A DNA stretch of 64,000 nucleotides from Streptomyces sp. NBRC 110611 (lineage in GTDB: Bacteria; Actinomycetota; Actinomycetes; Streptomycetales; Streptomycetaceae), in contig NZ_BBUY01000007.1 in assembly GCF_001590865.1 (NCBI RefSeq), forward strand, positions 174,972-238,971, written 5' to 3'. The number at the start of each line of letters is the position of its first letter. Within the stretch, counting starts at the first letter, position 1. Of the stretch, positions 15,999 through 24,258 are shown piece after piece. A model generated the notes under the pieces. It worked only from the letters and a program-made list of their open reading frames with translations, did no database searches and was not told where the DNA came from. The position numbers and the translations under genes are program-made.

Positions 15999-17534
15999 TC
16001 ATGTCCTCGGCCTGCCCTCCGGAGGGCGCGGGTCGCCGGCCGGGTGGGTGTTGATCCAGGACAGCCCGCCGATGTCGAGCAGCGATCGGGCGCGGGTGAC
16101 GGCGACGTACGCCAGTCGCGCCTCGTCGATGTCGACCGGCCCGGGGAGCGGTGCTCCGTCCGCGTCCTGTTCGTCGAGGTCGTCGGGGCCGTTGAAGTCG
16201 TCCGCGATGCGCACGCTGGCCCACTCCCGGCCCTTGGCGCGATGCGCCGTGGACACCGTGACCTCGGCGGACTCCTCGGGCGAGAGCCGGTCCAGCGCGC
16301 GTAGGAGGGATTCCGCGCCGTGTTCGTCGACGAGCTCCAGCAGCGGCAGCAGATCCCGGCCGGCCGGGTCGGATTCGGCGTACTCGCGGAGTTCCGGCCA
16401 GGTCTCGAAGAGTGTCAGCTCGGGATGGGTGGTGCGGCGGCCGGCCTCGAGATCGTGCGCGGCGCGGGCGAGGGCGCTCAGTGCCTCGCCGCCGCCGGCG
16501 AGCGCGACCCGGCGGCCCGCGTCCAGCTGCCGTATCACCTCGACTATCGCCCCCACGTTCGTCCGGCACAGGATGGCCTCCGGCGCACGGAGCGGGCGTA
16601 ACTCCGTCTCCAGGCAGGGCGAACCCGTGAGCCGGATCGGTGCGCCGACGATCGCCAGCCAGCGGTTCGCCTCGGCGGCCAGCGCCGGTCCGAAGCGGAA
16701 GGAGTGGGAGAGGCTGAGCTGTCTGCCGTCGAATCCGGTCATCACGTCGCGTGCGCCGCGCCAGCCGTAGATGGCCTGTGCGGAGTCCCCGACCAGGACG
16801 AGCTGGGCGTGGTCGCGTTGCGCCGTGAAGACCTGCTCGACGACCGGGTTGGTGTCCTGTGCCTCGTCCAGCAGCAGGAAGTCCGCCGGGATGACGGGGT
16901 CGCGCAGTGCCCACATCTTCAGGTAGTGGTCGTGCTCGAAGCGGACGGCGCCGTGCTCCGGATGCTGCAGATCGGCCCAGGCCTTGTGCGCGAAGGGCAG
17001 TGCGAGGGCGGCGAGGTGGGCGTGCAGCGGTGCGGATTCGGCTCCGCGCAGCGGCGGGACATGGTGGGCGGCGATCTCTCTGTCGGCCGACTGGCAGAAG
17101 CGGGTGACGGTACGCAGGACCGTGTGGGAGAGCGCCTTGTTGTCGACCTTGCGCGGGCCGATCCGGACGGACATGCCGTCGTCGATGCCCAACGCCTCGC
17201 CGGTGCGCCAGCCGGCCTGCCGTGGGGCGTTCATCCGCGCCCGGTACTTGCGGCCCACGGCGGTGTAGGCGAGGGCGTGGGCGGTTCCGCAGGTCACCTC
17301 GGCGGGGAACTGGCGGGCGGCGTGCCGGGCGACGGCTCTGTTGAAGGCGATATAGCGGCCGAGCCGGCCCTGCCGCCGCGCCGAGCGCGCGAGCATCGCG
17401 AGGGTCGTGGTCTTGCCCGTCCCCGCGCCGGCCTGGATCACGAGGTGGGCGCCGGTGGAGAAGGCTTCTGCCGCGGCGCGCTGTTCGGGCGTGGGCGCGT
17501 GGCGGGTGATGTGGGCGGGGGCGTGGGCGGTCAT
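15999..17534 (-). CDS. UvrD/Rep-type superfamily 1 DNA helicase
   Basis: 511-aa SF1A helicase, shorter than UvrD/PcrA (about 720 aa) and reduced in the accessory 1B/2B subdomains. Motifs: QAGAGTGKTTTLAMLA (motif I, residues 33-48), LLLDEAQDTNPV (II), VLVGDSAQAIYGWRGA (III), STAHRAKGREW (V) and YVAVTRARSLL (VI). The conserved LSHSFRFG is present. ATG 17534 follows GAGGAGCTCTC. It is divergent from the SNF2 operon, separated by a 333-nt control region. It probably acts in recombination or repair; partner unknown. Confidence 0.9.
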   Translation of the reverse strand: MTAHAPAHITRHAPTPEQRAAAEAFSTGAHLVIQAGAGTGKTTTLAMLARSARRQGRLGRYIAFNRAVARHAARQFPAEVTCGTAHALAYTAVGRKYRARMNAPRQAGWRTGEALGIDDGMSVRIGPRKVDNKALSHTVLRTVTRFCQSADREIAAHHVPPLRGAESAPLHAHLAALALPFAHKAWADLQHPEHGAVRFEHDHYLKMWALRDPVIPADFLLLDEAQDTNPVVEQVFTAQRDHAQLVLVGDSAQAIYGWRGARDVMTGFDGRQLSLSHSFRFGPALAAEANRWLAIVGAPIRLTGSPCLETELRPLRAPEAILCRTNVGAIVEVIRQLDAGRRVALAGGGEALSALARAAHDLEAGRRTTHPELTLFETWPELREYAESDPAGRDLLPLLELVDEHGAESLLRALDRLSPEESAEVTVSTAHRAKGREWASVRIADDFNGPDDLDEQDADGAPLPGPVDIDEARLAYVAVTRARSLLDIGGLSWINTHPAGDPRPPEGRPRT

Positions 17535-17867
17535 GAGAGCTCCTCGTCTGCGTCGACAGGATGATTACCCAGAGTGAGTTCGTCACTGACTGTAATGGAA
17601 CTCGGCGGGAGCGTGAGAAATTTTCTGCGGCCTGTGGATAACTCGGCCCTCCGGCCCCGCGCGGGAGGGCGGCCGGAGCGCGTTGTCAGTGCCGTCTGCT
17701 TCCATCGAATTCCAGCGAACGCGTGCGTCGGACGGACTGCTGCGGCGGTCCGCGGGAGAGCGGAGCGGGAGGAGCGGCGAGGGAGCGGCGGGAGGCCGGG
17801 GACGCACGTGGGCGCGACCGTAGACTCACAGGCCGGAGGATGGACCGGCCGGAAAACGGGGGATGGG
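17535..17867. promoter_or_regulatory. Divergent control region, UvrD-like / SNF2 operon
   Basis: 333-nt gap between divergent helicase genes, no gene inside. It contains an AT-rich inverted element AGAAATTTTCT (17616-17626), a sequence matching the DnaA box TTATCCACA on the minus strand (17633-17641), and TTGTCAGTG (17683-17691) followed after 8 nt by TTCCAT, a degenerate form of the damage promoter seen at uvrB/uvrC. Function of these elements is inferred only. Confidence 0.4.
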
Positions 17868-20738
17868 ATGACGAGGCCGGAGGAGGGTGCCGGGTACGCC
17901 GCGGTGGCCCGCTGCGCCGCGGTCTTTCTGCCCGCCCGGCTGCCACGCGCCGGGAAGATCGCTCTCTGGCGGCCCGACGGCGGTCCGCTCCCGGATACCG
18001 TTCCCCGGGGAGCGGGCGGAGCGGCGCCGGGCGGGGACGGGGCCGTGGAGGCCGGCCGGCTGACCGTCGCCCGCCGTCACGGCAAGGGCGCGCGGGCCCG
18101 TACGGTCCCGGCCGTGCTGTTGCCGCTCGCCGAGGCCGTACCGCTGTTGGTCCGGGCCCGGCACGACCCGGCCGCCGACCCGGCCGCCCGCTGCTGGGGC
18201 GCCGCCACGCTGCACGCGCTGCAGCTCGCCGCGCGCGGCCGCCTGCTGCCGGGGCTGACCGGTGACGATACCGACGCCTGGCGCGCCGGACCGCTCGACC
18301 CGGAAGACCTCGCCCACCTGCGTGCCATCGCCGCCGCCATGCCCGCCGAGGCCTACGCCGTGCCACTGCCCGGCAGTCGTCCGCTGCGGTTGCACGATCC
18401 CGCGGTCCTGGTGCGGCGCTATCTGGACGCGGTCGTCGACGCGCTGCCGCGCACGCCCGCGGCCGGACTCGTGGCCGGCGCGCCGTTCGCCGCAGCCGAG
18501 CCCCAGCACCTCCCGGGCGCCCGGGAATGGGCCGCCGAGGTCGCGGCCGGAGCCGACGCCGGCGTGCGGCTCTCGCTGCGCCTCGATCTCGCACCGCACA
18601 GGCTCTTCGACGGAGGAGAAGGATCCGGGGAGGGCGGGAGCGACGAGCGCGGTGCGGCGGCCGCGGTCCTGCAGGTGCAGAGCCTCACCGACCCGACACT
18701 GGTGGCCGACGCCGCCGCCCTGTGGGAGGGGGCGGGCCCCGACCACTTCGGGCCGCGCGCCCGCGTCGACACTCTCCTGGCGCTGCGCCGCGCCGCCCGC
18801 GTCTGGGCACCGCTCGCTCGGCTCCTGGAACGGCCGGTCCCCGACGTACTGCCCCTCGGTGAGGACGAGTTGTCCGAGCTGCTGGGGGAGGCCGCGCCTC
18901 GCCTGGGCGCAGCGGGCGTGGCCGTCCACTGGCCCAGGGACCTGGCGCGCGGGCTCACCGCGACAGCGGTGCTGCGTCCGGCGCCGGGCTCCGCCGCGGA
19001 CGGTTTCGGCTTCTTCGACGCCCGCGAACTGGCCCGGTTCCGCTGGCAGGTGGCGATGGACGGGGTGCCGCTCACGGAGGCGGAGATGGACGCCCTCGCC
19101 GAGGCGCACCGGCCCGTCGTCCGGCTGCGCGACCAGTGGGTCCTGGTCGACCCCGGGCTCGTACGCAAGGCCCGCAAGCGTGAACTGGGCTATCTGGAAC
19201 CGGCCGACGCCCTCGCCGCGACGCTCAAGGGCACCGCGGAGGTGGACGGCGAGGAGGTCGAGGTGGTGCCCCTGGGGGCGCTCGCCGCGCTCCGCGGCCG
19301 TCTCACCGCCCAGGCCCGCACCCTGCCCCAGCCGCCCGGCCTGCGGGCGACCCTCCGCGACTACCAGCTGAGGGGCATGACCTGGCTCGACACCATGACC
19401 TCCCTCGGCCTCGGCGGCTGTCTCGCCGACGACATGGGGCTGGGCAAGACCCTCACCGTCATCGCGCTCCATCAGCACCGGCGCCCCGCCGAACCGGTGC
19501 TCGTGGTCTGCCCCGCCTCGCTCCTCGGCAACTGGCAGCGTGAGATCGAGCGCTTCGCCCCGGGAACGCCGGTCAGCCGCTTCCACGGCACCGGGCGCAG
19601 CCTCGACGGCCTGGCCGGCGGCTTCGTCCTGACCACGTACGGGACGATGCGCAGCAGCGCCACCGCACTGGCCGCCCGCAGCTGGGCGTGGGTCGTCGCC
19701 GACGAGGCCCAGCATGTGAAGAACCCGAGCTCCTCGACGGCCAAGGCGCTGCGCGGTATCCGGGCCCCGGCCCGGATCGCCCTCACCGGCACGCCGGTCG
19801 AGAACAACCTCTCCGAGCTGTGGGCCCTCCTGGACTGGACGACCCCGGGACTCCTCGGCCCGCTGAAGACGTTCCGCGCGCTGCACGCCCGTGAGGTCGA
19901 AGGAGGCGAGGCCCCGGAGGCCGCCGAGCGGCTGGCCGGGCTGGTCCGCCCGTTCATCCTGCGCCGCAAGAAGTCCGACCCGGGGATCGTGCCCGAACTC
20001 CCGCCCAAGACCGAGACGGACCACCCGGTGGCGCTGGGCCGCGAACAGGCCGCGTTGTACCAGGCCGTGGTCCGGGAAACCCTCACCCGGATCGAGACCG
20101 CCGAGGGCATCGCGCGCCGCGGCCTGGTCATGAAGCTGCTCACGGCCCTCAAGCAGATCTGCAACCACCCCGCGCAGTACCTCAAGGAGGCCGCACCGGG
20201 CCTGGCCGCCCGCTCCGGAAAGCTCCAGCTCCTCGATGAACTCCTGGACACCATCCTCGCCGAGGACGGCGCCACCTTGCTCTTCACTCAGTACGTGGAT
20301 ATGGCGCGGCTGCTCGAGCGGCATCTGGGAGCGCGCGGTATCCCGGTCCAGCTGCTGCACGGCGGGACCCCCGTCGCCGAACGGGAGAGGATGGTCGACC
20401 GCTTCCAGGCCGGGCGGGCACCGGTCTTCCTGCTGTCCCTGAAGGCGGCGGGGACCGGTCTGAACCTCACCCGCGCCGGACATGTGATCCACTACGACCG
20501 CTGGTGGAACCCGGCGGTGGAGGAGCAGGCCACCGACCGTGCCTACCGGATCGGCCAGACCCAGCCCGTCCAGGTCCACCGCCTGATCGCCGAGGGCACG
20601 GTCGAGGACAACATCGCCCAGCTCCTCAGCGCCAAAAGGGCGCTCGCCGACGCCGTGCTCTCCGGGGGAGAGACGGCGCTCACCGAACTGTCCGATGCCG
20701 AACTGGCCGATCTCGTCTCCCTGGGGAGGCCCGGATGA
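17868..20738 (+). CDS. SNF2-family DEAD/DEAH helicase
   Basis: 956-aa SWI2/SNF2-type double-stranded DNA translocase. The N-terminal 430-450 residues are an SNF2-associated region ending in VVRLRDQWVLVDPGL. The ATPase follows: QLRGMTWLDTM, DDMGLGKTLTVIAL (Walker A, near residue 522), DEAQHVKNPSS (motif II, near 612), LTGTPVENNLSELWAL (III), then helicase C with LLHGGTPVAERERMV, SLKAAGTGLNLTRA and ATDRAYRIGQTQPVQVHR. ATG 17868 follows GGGGGATGGG. It overlaps the SWIM gene by ATGA. Mycobacteria carry a comparable SNF2-SWIM pair (helZ region), so this is a conserved actinobacterial unit; its cellular role is not defined. Confidence 0.92.
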   Translation: MTRPEEGAGYAAVARCAAVFLPARLPRAGKIALWRPDGGPLPDTVPRGAGGAAPGGDGAVEAGRLTVARRHGKGARARTVPAVLLPLAEAVPLLVRARHDPAADPAARCWGAATLHALQLAARGRLLPGLTGDDTDAWRAGPLDPEDLAHLRAIAAAMPAEAYAVPLPGSRPLRLHDPAVLVRRYLDAVVDALPRTPAAGLVAGAPFAAAEPQHLPGAREWAAEVAAGADAGVRLSLRLDLAPHRLFDGGEGSGEGGSDERGAAAAVLQVQSLTDPTLVADAAALWEGAGPDHFGPRARVDTLLALRRAARVWAPLARLLERPVPDVLPLGEDELSELLGEAAPRLGAAGVAVHWPRDLARGLTATAVLRPAPGSAADGFGFFDARELARFRWQVAMDGVPLTEAEMDALAEAHRPVVRLRDQWVLVDPGLVRKARKRELGYLEPADALAATLKGTAEVDGEEVEVVPLGALAALRGRLTAQARTLPQPPGLRATLRDYQLRGMTWLDTMTSLGLGGCLADDMGLGKTLTVIALHQHRRPAEPVLVVCPASLLGNWQREIERFAPGTPVSRFHGTGRSLDGLAGGFVLTTYGTMRSSATALAARSWAWVVADEAQHVKNPSSSTAKALRGIRAPARIALTGTPVENNLSELWALLDWTTPGLLGPLKTFRALHAREVEGGEAPEAAERLAGLVRPFILRRKKSDPGIVPELPPKTETDHPVALGREQAALYQAVVRETLTRIETAEGIARRGLVMKLLTALKQICNHPAQYLKEAAPGLAARSGKLQLLDELLDTILAEDGATLLFTQYVDMARLLERHLGARGIPVQLLHGGTPVAERERMVDRFQAGRAPVFLLSLKAAGTGLNLTRAGHVIHYDRWWNPAVEEQATDRAYRIGQTQPVQVHRLIAEGTVEDNIAQLLSAKRALADAVLSGGETALTELSDAELADLVSLGRPG

Positions 20739-22228
20739 ACCCTCGCCCTGCTTGGAGCCGCCCGGACTCGAGCCGCCCCGCCGCTGCGGACCGGGCGTCC
20801 CGTACGGATCGGACGTCCCGTGCGGATCGCACCCGTACCTTCCCGCCCCTGCCGGCCAGACCCGGCGCCCGGGGGCTGTTCGCCGAATCCTGGTGGGGCA
20901 GCGCCTGGCTGGACGCGCTGGAGACCACCGCCCTCGACAGCGCCCGGCTCGCCCGCGGCCGGACGTACGCCCGCGACGGCCATGTCGACACCATCACCGT
21001 CACCCCGGGCCGCGTCATCGCCACCGTACGCGGCAGCCGCCCCCGCCCCTACCTCGCCGAAGTCCGTCTCAGAACGCTCACCGATCAGGAGTGGCACAGC
21101 CTTCTGGACGCGGTCGCCGCGGAGCCCGGACGGCTCGCCGCCCTTTTGGCCAAGAAGCTGCCCCTCGCGCTGGCCGAGCGCGAGGAACGCCTGCTGCCGG
21201 GGCCGGGCGACCTCGTCCCCCGGTGCTCGTGCCCCGACGACGGGCGGCCCTGCAAACACGCCGCCGCGCTCTGCTTCCAGGTGGCCAGGCTCCTGGACGC
21301 GGACCCGTTCGTCCTGCTGCTGATGCGCGGCCGGGGCGAACGCGAACTCCTCGACGAGCTCTCCCGCCGCAACGCCGCCCTGACCGCCCGCGAAGCCCGC
21401 GGGTACCCGCACACCGCCACGCCGCCGGCCACCGCCGGCCGCGGATCCGGAGAGCCCGAAGGAACACCGGCAACGCGCGGAACCGCACATACCGCTGCCG
21501 GGGAGGCGGCCGCCGCCCCCGGGGAGCCCACGGCACCGGGGACCCCCACGCCGCCCGGCGTCCTCGCGCGCACGGCCCTCGCCGACCGCTCCCGGCCGTC
21601 GCTCCCGCCGCCCCTGCCAGTGCCCCCGCACCCCGGCCGGCCGCCCGCCCTCCCGGACGGCGACGGCCTCCCCTTCGACCCCGCCACGCTCGAACTGCTC
21701 GCCGCCGACGCCGCGGCCCGCGCCCACGCCTGCGTCTCGGCGGCCGCACCCCCGCCCCCCGGTGGCGGGCCGCCGGACCGCCCCAGCTTGTTCCCGGACC
21801 TCCCTCCCCGGGAGGACGCCATCCGCCTGGCCGCCACCGCCCACCCCACCGCGGGGCTCACCTCCGCCACCCGTGCCCTCTACCGCGACCTGGCGGCGGC
21901 CACCGGCCGGACTGCCACGGACGTGGCCCGCTCCGTGGCCGCCTGGCGGCAGGGCGGCCCCGAAGGCCTCGCCCTCCTGGAGACCACCTGGAACCCGCCG
22001 GCCGGCGACTTCGACCGGGCCCGCAGTGCCCTCCTGGCCGCGGACCTCCCCGCCCTGCGCCCGCACCGCAACCACCTCACCGACCCGGGCCGCGGCGTCC
22101 AGCTCCGCTTCGGCCACGACCACCGCTGGTACCCCTACGAGTCCGAGCCCGGCGCCGGGGACTGGTGGCCCGCCGGGCCCGCCGACGCGGACCCCGTGGG
22201 CGCCCTGACCACCCTCCTCGCGCGATGA
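20735..22228 (+). CDS. SWIM zinc-finger protein, SNF2 partner
   Basis: 497-aa protein. A conserved N-terminal block LFAESWWGSAWLDALE (about residues 49-64) leads into a domain with GRTYARDGHVDTITVTPG, and then the SWIM zinc motif CSCPDDGRPCKHAAAL (CxC...CxH, about residues 163-178). A Pro/Ala-rich linker of roughly 150 residues follows, then a C-terminal helical domain ending DWWPAGPADADPVGAL. SWIM fingers bind DNA or protein. The start ATG overlaps the SNF2 stop and the stop overlaps the next start, so all three proteins should be made in fixed ratio and probably act together. Confidence 0.88.
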   Translation: MNPRPAWSRPDSSRPAAADRASRTDRTSRADRTRTFPPLPARPGARGLFAESWWGSAWLDALETTALDSARLARGRTYARDGHVDTITVTPGRVIATVRGSRPRPYLAEVRLRTLTDQEWHSLLDAVAAEPGRLAALLAKKLPLALAEREERLLPGPGDLVPRCSCPDDGRPCKHAAALCFQVARLLDADPFVLLLMRGRGERELLDELSRRNAALTAREARGYPHTATPPATAGRGSGEPEGTPATRGTAHTAAGEAAAAPGEPTAPGTPTPPGVLARTALADRSRPSLPPPLPVPPHPGRPPALPDGDGLPFDPATLELLAADAAARAHACVSAAAPPPPGGGPPDRPSLFPDLPPREDAIRLAATAHPTAGLTSATRALYRDLAAATGRTATDVARSVAAWRQGGPEGLALLETTWNPPAGDFDRARSALLAADLPALRPHRNHLTDPGRGVQLRFGHDHRWYPYESEPGAGDWWPAGPADADPVGALTTLLAR

Positions 22229-24189
22229 CTAACCTCAAGGCCGTGGAAGGTCTCGACACACTCACCCGGTCCCTCGCCCAGCGCACCCCCGAGCAGCTCG
22301 CCGCACTCCTCACCCGCCATGCCGAGCCGCTCTCCCGCCGCCCCGCGGCCACCGGACTGCGTGGCCTGGCAAGCGCTTTGTGGTCCTACGAAACCCTCCA
22401 CCACCTGGTGCTGCACCTGGACCACCCCGGGCTGCAGGTGCTCGCCAACACCGCCCGCATCAGCCAGGAGCGCGCCGCACAGGACGCCCCCGGCCCCGCC
22501 GCGCCCGCCCCGGGAGCCGACTACCAGTCCCTGATGGCGCACCGCCTGTCCTTCGCGCAACTGGCCACCGCCCCCGTCCCGCCCGAGGACGTCTTCACCG
22601 CCCTCGACGCCACCGGACCCGCCCGCGGCGCCGCCGAAGCCGCGCTGCGCGCCCTCTACGAGAACGGACTCGCCGCCCCGGCCGAGGACGGCGCCATCGT
22701 CGTCCCGCCCCGCACCCCGCAGCTCCTGGCCGCCCACGACCTCGGCCCGTTCCTCCCGGACGCCCCGTGCCCCGCCCCGGAGACCACCGCCGCCTCCGAG
22801 GGGCCCACCGCGCCTGCCCCCGTGACGTCACCGCATGACGAGTCCCGGGCCGCCGCGGCCACCCTCGCCGCCACCCTGGAGCGCCTGCTGGCCTCCCTCG
22901 CCGCGCAGCCCGCCGCGCTGCGCAAGTCCGGCGGCCTGACCGTGCGGGAGATCAAGCGGCTGGCCAAGGCGGCCGGCGCCACCGAACCGCACACCCGGCT
23001 CCTCCTCGACCTCGCCCTCGCCGCCGGTCTGATCGCTCTGACCCGCACCCCGGCCGGCATCACCGCCCTCCCCACCAGCGCCTACGACGACTGGCTGGGC
23101 CGGCCGCCCGGCCGGCGCCTCGCCCCCGTGCTGGCAGCCTGGTCCGCCCTCTGGGACATCCCCAGCCACACCCCCTTCGGGGAGACCCCGACCGCGCTGG
23201 TCCGCGGCCACGACCGGCACGCCCCGGCCCTCCGGTACGCCCTCCTCGCCGCTCTGGCGGCCGTCCCCCTCGGCGCGGGGGTCCCGCTCCCGCCCCTGCC
23301 GGGCACCGCGGCACCGGAGCCGGAGCCGGAGCAGCGCCCGGCGACCGCCGGCGCCTCGCTGCGCGCCCTCCTCCGGGCCGCGGACTGGCACCGCCCCCTC
23401 GCCGTCACCCACCAGCCGATGGCCGAGGAGCGTGCCGCCCACACCCTCCACGAGGCCGCCTGCCTGGGTCTTGTCGCCCACGGCACGCTCACCCCGCTGG
23501 GCCGGGCCCTGCTCGCCGGCCCGCACTCCCTCGACGCCGCGCTCACGGACCTGCTCCCGCCGCCGCTCCAACAGGCCCACTTCCAGGCCGATCTGACCGC
23601 CGTGGTCCCCGGCCGCCCCGCCGCCACGCTCGACGGACTGCTCGCCTCAGCGGCCGACCGCGAGTCCGAAGGGCACGCCGTCACCTGGCGCTTCACCCCC
23701 GCCTCCGTACGCCGCGCGCTGGATGCCGGGCACACCGCCGACACCCTCCTCGACGACCTCACGCGGACCTCGGCGACCGGCACCCTGCCGCAGCCGCTGC
23801 GCTACCTGATCCAGGACGCCGCCCGCGCCCACGGCCGGATGCGGGTCCTGCCCGCCGCCTGCTGCGTCCGCTCCGACGACGAAACCCTGATCAAGGAGCT
23901 CGCCGCCCACCGTGCCCTGCGGGATCTCGCGCTGCGCGTCATCGCACCGACCGTCCTGGTCAGCGGCCGTCCGCCGGCCGCCACCCTGGACGCCCTGCGC
24001 GCCGCCGGCTACGCACCCGCCCTGGAGTCCGGCACCGGAACCACGACCGTCGAACGCCTCCCCGCGCACCGCACCCACGCCGCCGCGCCCACCCGCGACC
24101 CGCAGGCACCGCTCGCGCTCGCCCACCGCCTCCTGGGGCTCCCCGCGCCCCCTCAGGAGCCGGGCGGGACGGCGGTACCCGCACGTTGA
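22225..24189 (+). CDS. Helicase-associated (XPB-like C-terminal) winged-helix protein
   Basis: 654-aa protein beginning MTNLKAVEGLDTLTRSLAQRT. It matches the actinobacterial 'helicase-associated domain' family related to the XPB/Ssl2 C-terminal module (Helicase_C_3 type) but has no P-loop or DEAD box, so it is not itself a helicase. Predicted winged-helix segments occur near 235-300 (KSGGLTVREIKRLAKAAGA...LDLALAAGLIAL) and 390-440 (LHEAACLGLVAHGTLTPLG). The ending region (ESEGHAVTWRFTPASVRRALDAG...LIKELAAHRALRDL) is the conserved helicase-C-like part. No XPB ATPase lies next to it here; its ATPase partner may be the SNF2 protein two genes upstream. Starts by ATGA overlap. Confidence 0.8.
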   Translation: MTNLKAVEGLDTLTRSLAQRTPEQLAALLTRHAEPLSRRPAATGLRGLASALWSYETLHHLVLHLDHPGLQVLANTARISQERAAQDAPGPAAPAPGADYQSLMAHRLSFAQLATAPVPPEDVFTALDATGPARGAAEAALRALYENGLAAPAEDGAIVVPPRTPQLLAAHDLGPFLPDAPCPAPETTAASEGPTAPAPVTSPHDESRAAAATLAATLERLLASLAAQPAALRKSGGLTVREIKRLAKAAGATEPHTRLLLDLALAAGLIALTRTPAGITALPTSAYDDWLGRPPGRRLAPVLAAWSALWDIPSHTPFGETPTALVRGHDRHAPALRYALLAALAAVPLGAGVPLPPLPGTAAPEPEPEQRPATAGASLRALLRAADWHRPLAVTHQPMAEERAAHTLHEAACLGLVAHGTLTPLGRALLAGPHSLDAALTDLLPPPLQQAHFQADLTAVVPGRPAATLDGLLASAADRESEGHAVTWRFTPASVRRALDAGHTADTLLDDLTRTSATGTLPQPLRYLIQDAARAHGRMRVLPAACCVRSDDETLIKELAAHRALRDLALRVIAPTVLVSGRPPAATLDALRAAGYAPALESGTGTTTVERLPAHRTHAAAPTRDPQAPLALAHRLLGLPAPPQEPGGTAVPAR

Positions 24190-24258
24190 CGGTCCCCGGG
24201 CCCACTGCCCCGGGCGACGGCTTCCAGGCCGCCGCTGCTCTGGGCAGCCCCCGCTGCT

